Position numbers and translations under genes: made by a program. The notes under the pieces were generated by a model. The model worked only from the letters and a program-made list of their open reading frames with translations, ran no database searches and was not told where the DNA came from. A stretch of DNA of 18,760 nucleotides from Pseudomonadota bacterium (GTDB lineage Bacteria; Pseudomonadota; Gammaproteobacteria; Burkholderiales; Rhodocyclaceae), in assembly GCA_023459095.1 (NCBI GenBank), contig JAEWVQ010000163.1:1-18760 (forward strand). The letters run 5' to 3'. Shown here piece by piece: positions 6,320 through 12,914 of this stretch (within the stretch, counting starts at the first letter, position 1; each line of letters begins with the position of its first letter).

Positions 6320-7588
6320 ATGACGACCAAATCCCAAGCCTTGCTGAACTGGGTCGACGAGCGTTTTCCGCTGACCTCGTCGATCAAGGGCCACCTGACC
6401 GAATACTACGCGCCGAAGAACTTCAACTTCTGGTACTTCTTCGGCTCGCTCGCGCTGCTGGTGCTGGTCATCCAGATCCTCACCGGCATCTTCCTGGTGA
6501 TGCACTACAAGCCGGATGCGTCGCTCAACGCCGCCGGCGTGCCGGTGGCCTTCGCCAGTGTCGAGTACATCATGCGCGACGTGCCGGGTGGGTGGCTGAT
6601 CCGCTACCTGCACTCCACCGGGGCCTCGGCGTTCTTCGTCGTTGTGTACCTGCACATGTTCCGCGGCCTGCTCTACGGTTCCTACCGCAAGCCGCGCGAG
6701 CTGATCTGGATCTTCGGCACCCTGATCTTCCTGGTGCTGATGGCCGAAGCCTTCATGGGCTATCTGCTGCCGTGGGGGCAGATGTCGTTCTGGGGCGCGC
6801 AGGTGATCGTGAACCTGTTCTCGGCGATTCCGGTGATCGGTCCGGACCTGTCGCTGGTGATCCGCGGTGACTACGTCGTGTCCGACGCCACGCTGAACCG
6901 CTTCTTCTCCTTCCACGTCATCGCCGTGCCGCTGGTGCTGATCGGCCTCGTCGCCGCGCACATCGTGGCGCTGCACGAAGTCGGCTCGAACAACCCCGAC
7001 GGCGTCGAGATCAAGAAGAAGAAGGACGCCAACGGCATTCCGCTCGACGGCATTCCGTTCCATCCGTACTACACGGTGAAGGACATCGTCGGCGTGGTCG
7101 CCTTCCTGTTCTTCTTCAGCGCGGTGGTGTTCTTCGCGCCCGAAGGCGGCGGCTACTTCCTCGAGTTCAACAACTTCATTCCGGCCGACCCGCTGAAGAC
7201 GCCGCCGCACATCGCGCCGGTGTGGTATTTCACGCCGTTCTACTCCATCCTGCGCGCGGTCACCTACCCGCTGTTCGGGCTGGATGCGAAGTTCTGGGGT
7301 GTGGTTGCGATGGGGGCGTCGGTGGTGATCATCGCCTTCCTGCCGTGGCTCGACCGCAGTCCGGTGAAGTCGGTGCGCTACAAGGGCCCGATTTTCAAGT
7401 TCGCGCTCGTCGTGTTCGTGATCTGCTTCTTCATCCTCGGCTACCTCGGCGTGCTGCCCCCGACCCCGGGCCGTACCCTGGTGTCGCAGATCTGCTCGGT
7501 GCTGTATTTCGCCTTCTTCCTGGCGATGCCTTGGTACAGCAAGCTCGACAAGTGCAAACCCGAACCGGAAAGGGTGAATTTCAAATGA
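6320..7588 (+). CDS. petB: Ubiquinol-cytochrome c reductase, cytochrome b
   Basis: This 422-residue, full-length eight-helix cytochrome b carries two b hemes and the Qo and Qi quinone sites. Heme ligands on helix B are H98 and H112, separated by 13 residues. On helix D they are H199 and H214, separated by 14, one more than in mitochondrial and alphaproteobacterial proteins. The Qo motif reads PVWY (300-303) instead of the common PEWY, so the usual glutamate is absent. To my knowledge both features occur in beta/gamma-proteobacterial cytochromes b, so they are lineage markers rather than defects. GYLLPWGQMSFWGAQV and the helix E-H segments are intact. GGAAAGG near the petA end serves as ribosome binding site. 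The stop overlaps the petC start (ATGA, 7585-7588), implying translational coupling. Confidence 0.97.
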   Translation: MTTKSQALLNWVDERFPLTSSIKGHLTEYYAPKNFNFWYFFGSLALLVLVIQILTGIFLVMHYKPDASLNAAGVPVAFASVEYIMRDVPGGWLIRYLHSTGASAFFVVVYLHMFRGLLYGSYRKPRELIWIFGTLIFLVLMAEAFMGYLLPWGQMSFWGAQVIVNLFSAIPVIGPDLSLVIRGDYVVSDATLNRFFSFHVIAVPLVLIGLVAAHIVALHEVGSNNPDGVEIKKKKDANGIPLDGIPFHPYYTVKDIVGVVAFLFFFSAVVFFAPEGGGYFLEFNNFIPADPLKTPPHIAPVWYFTPFYSILRAVTYPLFGLDAKFWGVVAMGASVVIIAFLPWLDRSPVKSVRYKGPIFKFALVVFVICFFILGYLGVLPPTPGRTLVSQICSVLYFAFFLAMPWYSKLDKCKPEPERVNFK

Positions 7589-8340
7589 ACTCCCGTTTTC
7601 TCAAGCTCATCAAGCGTGTGGCTGCGGTCGCGCTGTTCGCTCCGGCGATGGCGCTGGCCGCCGGTGCCGAGCTGCATCTGGACAAGGCCCCGGTCAGCAA
7701 GGACCCCGCCGCCCTGCAGCATGGCGCGAAGCTGTTCGTGAATTACTGCCTGAGCTGTCACAGCGCGTCCTATCTGCGTTACAACCGGCTCCAGGACATC
7801 GGCCTGTCCGAGCAGCTGATTCGCGACAACCTGATGTTCACCGGCGACAAGGTCGGCGACCTGATGAAGATCGCGATGCAGCGTGACGACGCCAAGGTGT
7901 GGTTCGGTGCCGCCCCCCCCGACCTCACCGTGGTTGCGCGCTCGCGCGCGTCCGAGTTCGGCAGCGGCGCCGACTGGCTGTATACCTACCTGCGCCAGTT
8001 CTACCGCGATCCGGCACGCCCGACCGGCTGGAACAACGTCGTGTTCGAGAACGTCGGCATGCCGCACGCGCTGTGGGAACTGCAGGGCGAGCAGGTCGCC
8101 AAGGTGACCCAGAACGCCGACGGCTCCAAGCACGTCACGCTCGAACTCGCCAAGCCGGGGCTGCTGTCCGCCCAGGATTACGACAAGGCAATCGCCGACC
8201 TCGTGTCCTTCATGGTGTGGATGGGCGAGCCGGTGGCCGAGAAGCGCCGGGCCATCGGCGCCGTGGTGCTGATTTTCCTCGCGGGCCTGTTCGTGCTGTC
8301 CTACGCTCTGAAAAAGGCGTACTGGAAGGACATTCATTGA
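7585..8340 (+). CDS. petC: Ubiquinol-cytochrome c reductase, cytochrome c1
   Basis: This 251-residue cytochrome c1 passes electrons from the Rieske protein to soluble cytochrome c in the periplasm. It has a Sec signal peptide (RVAAVALFAPAMALAAGA, about 11-28), a covalent heme site CLSCH (55-59), and a candidate axial Met (M159 in ENVGMPH). A C-terminal transmembrane anchor (about 226-245, AIGAVVLIFLAGLFVLSYAL) ends in a short Lys-containing cytoplasmic tail. The ATG overlaps the petB stop by 4 nt and GGAAAGGG lies just upstream. A run of eight C (7913-7920) sits in frame in two Pro codons. petC closes the petABC operon; an intrinsic terminator begins 48 nt after its stop. Confidence 0.96.
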   Translation: MNSRFLKLIKRVAAVALFAPAMALAAGAELHLDKAPVSKDPAALQHGAKLFVNYCLSCHSASYLRYNRLQDIGLSEQLIRDNLMFTGDKVGDLMKIAMQRDDAKVWFGAAPPDLTVVARSRASEFGSGADWLYTYLRQFYRDPARPTGWNNVVFENVGMPHALWELQGEQVAKVTQNADGSKHVTLELAKPGLLSAQDYDKAIADLVSFMVWMGEPVAEKRRAIGAVVLIFLAGLFVLSYALKKAYWKDIH

Positions 8341-8387
8341 GAGCTGCGGTGACGGGCCGCGAGGCCTGAAGACCGATTTTCGCCTGA

Positions 8388-8425
8388 CGCACCACGCGAT
8401 GCCGCGTGGTGCGGTTTTGCTTTTT
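8388..8425 (+). terminator. Intrinsic terminator after petABC
   Basis: CGCACCACGCG-ATGC-CGCGTGGTGCG is a perfect 11-bp stem with a 4-nt loop, followed by GTTTTGCTTTTT. This is a textbook Rho-independent terminator for petABC. It ends only 20 nt before the sspA start codon. Confidence 0.88.
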
Positions 8426-8445
8426 GTATCCGGAGTCGCAACATC

Positions 8446-9042
8446 ATGATGAATCTTTATTCCGGCACGACCGATCCCTTCAGTCACCGCTGCCGGATCG
8501 TGCTCTACGAGAAGGGCATGGATTTCGAGGTGATCGATGTCGACCTCTACAACAAGCCCGAGGACATCGCCGTCATCAACCCGTACAACCGGGTGCCGGT
8601 GCTGGTCGATCGCGACCTCGTGCTGTACGAGTCGAACATCATCAACGAGTACATCGACGAGCGCTTCCCGCATCCCCAGCTGATGCCGCCCGACCCGATC
8701 ATGCGTGCGCGTGCCCGCCAGTTGCTGCACACCTTCGAGCACGAGATGTTCTCGCACATCGAGGCGCTGGAAGCGAATCAGAAGGGGACCGACAAGAATC
8801 GCGCCCACGTGCGCGACCAACTCGCCCAGCTGGCGCCGATCTTCACCAAGCAGAAGTTCATGCTCGGCGACGAGTTCTCCATGCTCGACGTGGCGATCGC
8901 GCCGCTGTTGTGGCGTCTCGAGCATTACGGCATCGAGCTGCCGAAGGCCGCGGCGCCGGTGATGAAGTACGCCGAACGCATCTTCAGCCGTCAGGGCTTC
9001 ATCGACGCCCTGACGCCGTCCGAAAAGGTCATGCGCCGCTGA
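8446..9042 (+). CDS. sspA: Stringent starvation protein A (GST-fold RNA polymerase-associated)
   Basis: This 198-residue protein has the glutathione-S-transferase fold of SspA. The N-terminal thioredoxin-like half (about 1-78) contains SGTTDPFSHRCRIVLYEKG, NPYNRVPVLVDRDLVLYESNIINEYID and the SspA-like FPHPQLMPPDP. The C-terminal helical half (85-198) follows. In E. coli SspA binds RNA polymerase, acts in starvation and acid stress, and lacks GST activity. Pairing with sspB directly downstream supports SspA over a catalytic GST. CGGAG (8431-8435) lies 10 nt before the first of two consecutive-frame ATGs. Only 20 nt separate the petC terminator from this start and no promoter is evident there. 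Expression may need terminator readthrough or an unrecognised promoter overlapping the petC end. Confidence 0.92.
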   Translation: MMNLYSGTTDPFSHRCRIVLYEKGMDFEVIDVDLYNKPEDIAVINPYNRVPVLVDRDLVLYESNIINEYIDERFPHPQLMPPDPIMRARARQLLHTFEHEMFSHIEALEANQKGTDKNRAHVRDQLAQLAPIFTKQKFMLGDEFSMLDVAIAPLLWRLEHYGIELPKAAAPVMKYAERIFSRQGFIDALTPSEKVMRR

Positions 9043-9051
9043 CCAGCGACA

Positions 9052-9082
9052 GGCATGCCGGGCGTCCGCGCTCCGGCATGCC
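9052..9082. repeat. Hairpin between sspA and sspB
   Basis: GGCATGCCGG (9052-9061) and CCGGCATGCC (9073-9082) form a perfect 10-bp inverted repeat with an 11-nt loop. Each arm also contains the palindrome GGCATGCC. It lies 10 nt after the sspA stop, and its 3' arm ends 6 nt before the sspB ribosome binding site. There is no T run. It could tune sspB relative to sspA. Confidence 0.55.
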
Positions 9083-9096
9083 GCCCCCGGAGTGCC

Positions 9097-9525
9097 ATGT
9101 CTATCGTTTCGACCAAGCCTTACCTGATGCGCGCCATTTACGAGTGGTGCGTCGATCAGGGCTTCACCCCCTATCTCGCCGCCGTTGTCGACGAACACAC
9201 CCGGGTCCCGCCCGGCTATGCGCGTGAAGGCCAGATCGTGCTCAACGTCGGCGGCGATGCCACCCATCAGCTGCAGATGGGCAACGATGTCGTCACCTTC
9301 CAGGCGCGCTTCAACGGCGTCGCCCACGTGCTGTCGATTCCGGTGGCCAATGTGCTCGCCATCTACGCGCGCGAGAACGGCCAGGGCATGGCCTTCGAAG
9401 CGGGTGGAGACGCCGCCGCGGAGGATGCCGGCGAGGCCGAGGAAATGGGCGCGCCGCTTCCCGCCGAGCCCGACGATACACCCCCGCCGCCGCCGCGCGG
9501 CAGTCATCTGAAGCGCATCAAATAG
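9097..9525 (+). CDS. sspB: ClpXP protease specificity-enhancing factor SspB
   Basis: This 142-residue SspB tethers ssrA-tagged peptides from stalled ribosomes to the ClpXP protease. The folded N-terminal domain begins TKPYLMRAIYEWCVDQGFTP and continues through EGQIVLNVGGDATHQL and VLAIYARENGQGMAFE (about 1-108), closely following E. coli SspB. An acidic, Pro-rich flexible linker (about 110-132, ending in a run of six prolines) leads to a basic/hydrophobic C-terminal tail, GSHLKRIK. That tail corresponds to the ClpX-docking (XB) motif. GGAG at 9089-9092 lies 4 nt before the ATG. It follows sspA by 54 nt with a hairpin between. It is convergent with the glycosyltransferase gene, whose stop lies 25 nt beyond. 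Confidence 0.93.
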   Translation: MSIVSTKPYLMRAIYEWCVDQGFTPYLAAVVDEHTRVPPGYAREGQIVLNVGGDATHQLQMGNDVVTFQARFNGVAHVLSIPVANVLAIYARENGQGMAFEAGGDAAAEDAGEAEEMGAPLPAEPDDTPPPPPRGSHLKRIK

Positions 9526-9533
9526 CGCGCGTG

Positions 9534-9581
9534 CCCCGCACCGCCGGCGCTCAGGTCGTGCGCAGCCCGGCGGTGCCGGGG
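9534..9581. terminator. Shared hairpin between convergent sspB and glycosyltransferase genes
   Basis: CCCCGCACCGCCGG (9534-9547) pairs with CCGGCGGTGCCGGGG (9567-9581) with a single bulged G. An inner GCGC/GCGC pairing adds to the stem. It starts 8 nt after the sspB stop and overlaps the last codons of the minus-strand gene. This position suits a bidirectional transcript-end structure, though neither side has a T tract. Confidence 0.4.
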
Positions 9582-10735
9582 CGGACCGCGCTCAGCTGCG
9601 CGCCATAGAGCTGCCTGAGACGGCGCGCCATCGCCGCCGCCGTCCAGTGCTGGGCGTGGCGCTGGGCCTGATCGCCGAGCGCAGCGAGCGTGGCGGTGTC
9701 GTTCAGCAGGGTGGCGACGATGGCGGCGAACGCAGCCGGGTCGTCGGGCGCAATGCGGCAGCCGTGCTCGCCGGCGAGAATGTCGCGTGTGCCCATTTCC
9801 GCCAACGCCACCACCGGCGTGCCCAGCGCCATCGCCTCGAGCAGGACCAGCCCCTGGGTCTCGGTGCGCGAGGCGAACACGAACAGGTCGGCGGCGCGAT
9901 AGCAGTCGTGCAGTTCGCTGTGGCGGTCGAGGTAGCCGAGGAAGCGCACATGGTGCTCGAGCCCGCGGCGTCGTTTCTGTTCGCGCAGGCTCGCCAGCGC
10001 GGGGCCTTCTCCGGTCACCAGCAGCAGGATGCGGTCGTCGTCGCGGCGCAGGCGGTCGACGACGTCGAGCAGGAAGCCGATGTTCTTCTCGTGCGCGACA
10101 CGGCCGACGAACAACAGCAGCCGCCGGTCCTTGCCGATGCCGTAGCGGCTGCGAAAGTAGCAGCCGTCGCCGCCGTGGAACTGGCGCTGCGGCAAACCGG
10201 TGGGCAGGATGTGGAGCGGGCGCGATACGCCGTAGCGGGTGAGGGCATCGGCCATCGCCTGCGAGGGGACGAACACCGCATCGAGCGCGTTGCACTGTTG
10301 TCGCGACATCCGCCGCGCCAGGCGGCGCAGCCAGTCGCGCGGTACGAACGGCACGTAGTGGGCGAGGTATTCCTCGAAGAAGGTGTGATAGGTGGCGACA
10401 CAGGGCAGGCCGAGGCGGCGGGCAAGGTCGACGCCGGCGTAATGGGCGGCGAAGGGGGTGTGGATGTGCACCAGATCGAACTTGCGCGCGCGCAGCGTCT
10501 CCAGTTGCGCGTCGATCGCGCCGCGCCGCATCAGGCGGTCTTCCGGGTCGAGCGGCACGAGGCGCGACGGGATGCGGATCAACTCGTCGCCGCGCGCGGC
10601 ATCGTCGGGATAGTCCGGGGCGACGAGCGTGCTGCGCACCCCGTCCTCGCGCAGCGCGTCGCGGAGAGTCTCGATGGAGGTGCTGACCCCGTTGATGCGG
10701 GGAAAGTACACGTCCGACAGCATCAGGATGTTCAT
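9551..10735 (-). CDS. GT4-family glycosyltransferase
   Basis: This 394-residue GT-B fold glycosyltransferase belongs to family 4. The N-terminal half opens with MNILMLSDVYFPRINGVSTS, the acceptor-side loop seen in this family. It continues with DLVHIHTPFAAHYAG (87-101) and TYHTFFEEY (115-123). The C-terminal donor domain has FVGRVAHEKNIGFLL (209-223) with Arg212 and Lys217, which typically contact the nucleotide-sugar phosphate. It also has the E-x7-E motif (E292, E300 in SRTETQGLVLLEAMALGTPVV). The start resembles diacylglycerol glucosyltransferases and mannosyltransferases of GT4, so a glycolipid or envelope glycan product is plausible. Donor and acceptor cannot be read from the sequence. 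No signal peptide or membrane helix is evident. No clear ribosome binding site precedes the ATG, and no neighbouring glycan genes help assign a pathway. Confidence 0.88.
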   Translation of the reverse strand: MNILMLSDVYFPRINGVSTSIETLRDALREDGVRSTLVAPDYPDDAARGDELIRIPSRLVPLDPEDRLMRRGAIDAQLETLRARKFDLVHIHTPFAAHYAGVDLARRLGLPCVATYHTFFEEYLAHYVPFVPRDWLRRLARRMSRQQCNALDAVFVPSQAMADALTRYGVSRPLHILPTGLPQRQFHGGDGCYFRSRYGIGKDRRLLLFVGRVAHEKNIGFLLDVVDRLRRDDDRILLLVTGEGPALASLREQKRRRGLEHHVRFLGYLDRHSELHDCYRAADLFVFASRTETQGLVLLEAMALGTPVVALAEMGTRDILAGEHGCRIAPDDPAAFAAIVATLLNDTATLAALGDQAQRHAQHWTAAAMARRLRQLYGAQLSAVRPGTAGLRTT

Positions 10736-10855
10736 GGCCGGGCCGACGAAGGAGTGGGGGCCAATCTAGGCGATCGAGGTGACGGTTTCGTTGCAGGCGC
10801 CGTCCGCGCGCTGGCGGCCTTGACGCCGGGCAAGCCGGAAACGCCGATTTCGAGG

Positions 10856-10861
10856 TATAAC
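10856..10861 (+). promoter_or_regulatory. -10-like element for bacteriohemerythrin
   Basis: TATAAC lies 52 nt upstream of the ATG at 10914. A -35 at proper spacing is not evident; the TTGACG at 10820-10825 is 30 nt away, too far. A short inverted repeat GCCTGA-TGG-TCAGGC (10875-10889) lies just downstream in the leader. Confidence 0.33.
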
Positions 10862-10901
10862 GCCGCCTGTCCGCGCCTGATGGTCAGGCCGCACCGAACA
10901 C

Positions 10902-10906
10902 GGAGG
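10902..10906 (+). promoter_or_regulatory. Ribosome binding site deciding the hemerythrin start
   Basis: GGAGG is only 1 nt from the upstream in-frame ATG (10908) but 7 nt from the second ATG (10914). The second is therefore the preferred start. Confidence 0.75.
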
Positions 10907-10913
10907 AATGACG

Positions 10914-11408
10914 ATGCCCGTCATGCAATGGACCGAGCAGCTCGCGCTGGGGCTCGGCAAGATGGACAGCACCCATCAGGAGTTCGTCGAGCTCTACAAC
11001 CTGCTCGCGACCGCCGACGCCGATGATTTCCTCGCGCGCCTCGATGCCTTCATCGCCCACACCGTCGACCATTTCGACATGGAGAACGGCTGGATGGAGC
11101 AGGTGAACTTTCCCGGCTGCCATCGCGCCGAGCACGACCGCGTGCTCGCGGTGATGCGCGACGTGCGGGCGCGGGTCGAGAACGGCGACGCCTTTCTCGG
11201 CCGCCGCCTGGTCGAGGAGCTGCCGGTGTGGTTCGAGAATCACGTCGGCGGCATGGATGCGGCGCTCGCCTTCCACCTCGAGAGCATCGGCTTCGATGTC
11301 GAGCATGGCAGGCCGCAAGCCGCTTCGGGCTGCGCCACCAAGCCAGCCGGCGGCGGCTGCGGCTGCGCGGCGCCGGTGCCGGCCGCGGGCGCCGAAGCCG
11401 CCGCCTGA
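10914..11408 (+). CDS. Bacteriohemerythrin with Cys-containing C-terminal tail
   Basis: This 164-residue single-domain hemerythrin carries a non-heme di-iron site that binds O2 reversibly. All seven expected ligands are present: H21, H53 and E57 (HFDME), H70 and H74 (HRAEH), H110 and D115 (HVGGMD). The four-helix domain takes about 128 residues. After it comes a low-complexity Gly/Ala/Pro tail with three cysteines (C140, C149, C151; GGGCGC). This tail is not part of the canonical fold and could bind metal or form disulfides. Soluble bacteriohemerythrins are known in microaerobic bacteria, where O2 storage, delivery or sensing has been proposed. No signal peptide is seen, so a cytoplasmic location is likely. 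It is a single-gene unit convergent with dadA. The start is set by the GGAGG 7 nt upstream. Confidence 0.92.
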   Translation: MPVMQWTEQLALGLGKMDSTHQEFVELYNLLATADADDFLARLDAFIAHTVDHFDMENGWMEQVNFPGCHRAEHDRVLAVMRDVRARVENGDAFLGRRLVEELPVWFENHVGGMDAALAFHLESIGFDVEHGRPQAASGCATKPAGGGCGCAAPVPAAGAEAAA

Positions 11409-11410
11409 CA

Positions 11411-11429
11411 CCGCCGTTGCCGACGGCGG
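11411..11429. terminator. Hairpin between convergent hemerythrin and dadA genes
   Basis: CCGCCGT-TGCCG-ACGGCGG is a perfect 7-bp stem with a 5-nt loop in the 29-nt gap between the two stop codons. CTGTTCTTC follows on the plus strand, a weak T-rich tail. A shared terminator is plausible. Confidence 0.4.
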
Positions 11430-11437
11430 CCTGTTCT

Positions 11438-12694
11438 TCAGCCGCGTCGGAACGGAAACGCCACCGCCGGCCGCTGGCCGCCCATCAGCTCGACGAGCGA
11501 GGCGGCCGAGCCGCAGGCCAGCGTCCACCCCAGGGTGCCGTGGCCGGTGTTGTACCAGAGATTGAGGAGGCGACTCTTGCCGATGATCGGCAGGTTGCTC
11601 GGCGTCGCCGGGCGCAGGCCGGCCCACAGCTGCGCTTGCTCGAGGTCGATCGCGCCCGGAAAGTGCGCCGCCGCCCAGTCGAGGATCGCGCGCCCGCGCT
11701 CGGCGCGTACCGTTGTGTCGTAACCGTTGAGCTCGGCGGTGCCGGCAATGCGCAGGCGGTCGCCGAGGCGGGAGCAGACGATGCGCCGCGACTCATCGGT
11801 GAGGCTGACCTCGGGGGCGCGCGCGGCATCGCGCACCGGCGCGGTGACCGAATAGCCCTTCACCGGATAAATCGGCAGGCGTTCGCCCAGCGGGGCGACC
11901 AGCGCGGGGCTGTAGCTGCCCATGCACAGCACATAGGCATCGGCGGTGAGCATGCCGCTGCGGCCGGCCGCATCGCGCACCTCGGCGCCATCGATCCGTC
12001 CCCCCGTGTGGGTCAGGCGCAGGACGCGCAGGCCGTAGTGAAAGCGCACGCCCTCGGCGGCGAGGCGCGCGGCGAGCGCCTGGGTGAAGCGGAAGGCGTC
12101 GCCGGATTCGTCGTGCGGGGCATAGAGTCCGCCGGCGAGCGGCGGGGTGCTCGTCGCCAGCGCCGGCTCGATGGCGACGCATTCTTCCGCGCTGCACACC
12201 CGTGCCTCGATGCCGAAGCGCGCGAGTTGCGCGGCGCGCTGCCCGGCGTGGCGGTATTCCGCGGCGCTCGGGAACAGGTGCAGGATGCCGCGTGTGCGCT
12301 CGTCGTAGTGCAGCCCGCTGGCCGCGCGCAGGGCCTGCAGCTCGCGCTGGCTGCGCACCGCCAGCGCGGCGATCGCCGCGGTGTTGCGGCGGGTGCGCCA
12401 AGGCAGGCATTCGCGCAAGAAACCGAGCGCCCAGCGCCACTGCGCACGCTCGGCGCGGGGGCGGAACAGCAGCGGGGCGTCTTCGCGGCCGAGCCAGCGC
12501 AGGGCGAGCAACGGTGCGGCCGGGTTGGCCCAGGGTTCGGGGTGGCTGACCGAGATCTGGCCGCCGTTGGCGAAGCTCGTTTCCAGCCCGGCGGCGGGTT
12601 GGCGGTCGATGAGGCTGACGCTGTAACCGGCCTCTTTCAGGAACCAGGCCGTGGTGACGCCGGTGACGCCGGCGCCGAGAACCATGACGTGCAT
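11438..12694 (-). CDS. dadA: D-amino-acid dehydrogenase (FAD-dependent)
   Basis: This 418-residue flavoprotein resembles DadA (E. coli 432 aa), which oxidises D-amino acids such as D-alanine to 2-oxo acids and passes electrons to the respiratory quinone pool. The N-terminal FAD-binding Rossmann motif is VLGAGVTGVTTAWFL (5-19). The DadA-typical segment ETSFANGGQISVSHPEPWANP follows. Further matches are YPVKGYSVTAPV, the C-terminal GLRPATPSNLPIIG, and LWYNTGHGTLGWTLACGSA near the end, which belongs to the FAD-binding C-terminal part. No alanine racemase partner (dadX) is adjacent. A family-level alternative is another DadA/GlpD-like amine oxidase, but the tail motif favours DadA. The ATG at 12694 has no clear ribosome binding site; the next in-frame ATG (12685) is no better. 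It is divergent from fbp. Confidence 0.9.
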   Translation of the reverse strand: MHVMVLGAGVTGVTTAWFLKEAGYSVSLIDRQPAAGLETSFANGGQISVSHPEPWANPAAPLLALRWLGREDAPLLFRPRAERAQWRWALGFLRECLPWRTRRNTAAIAALAVRSQRELQALRAASGLHYDERTRGILHLFPSAAEYRHAGQRAAQLARFGIEARVCSAEECVAIEPALATSTPPLAGGLYAPHDESGDAFRFTQALAARLAAEGVRFHYGLRVLRLTHTGGRIDGAEVRDAAGRSGMLTADAYVLCMGSYSPALVAPLGERLPIYPVKGYSVTAPVRDAARAPEVSLTDESRRIVCSRLGDRLRIAGTAELNGYDTTVRAERGRAILDWAAAHFPGAIDLEQAQLWAGLRPATPSNLPIIGKSRLLNLWYNTGHGTLGWTLACGSAASLVELMGGQRPAVAFPFRRG

Positions 12695-12914
12695 AAGTAG
12701 TTGGGCTTTGGCGTGCGCGCGTACGGATGAGCGGATGGGGCCGTCCGACGCGGCAGAAGTTCCGCAAGGAGGCGGATGATAAACCCGGTGGGCGGTGCGC
12801 GTCCCGCCCGCGGTGCGCGGCGAGTGTTCCGCGGGATGCGCGGCGCGCCCGGAAGCAGGATAATCCGCCGGGTGGCATCCTGCCTTCCGTGTTCAACCGT
12901 TTGTGGAGTCCCCC

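Noticed and set aside
5708..7210. 500-codon minus-strand open frame opposite petA and petB
   Set aside because: Shadow of two conserved genes, His/Arg/Asp-rich and without recognisable features.
7913..7920. C8 tract in petC and G8 tract in tamA (15294-15301) as phase-variation switches
   Set aside because: A few such octamers are expected by chance in this much GC-rich sequence. Both genes are intact, and petC is not a typical phase-variable gene.
7441..9507. 688-codon minus-strand open frame opposite petC, sspA and sspB
   Set aside because: Antisense shadow of three recognised genes; composition is His/Gly/Arg-rich without domains.
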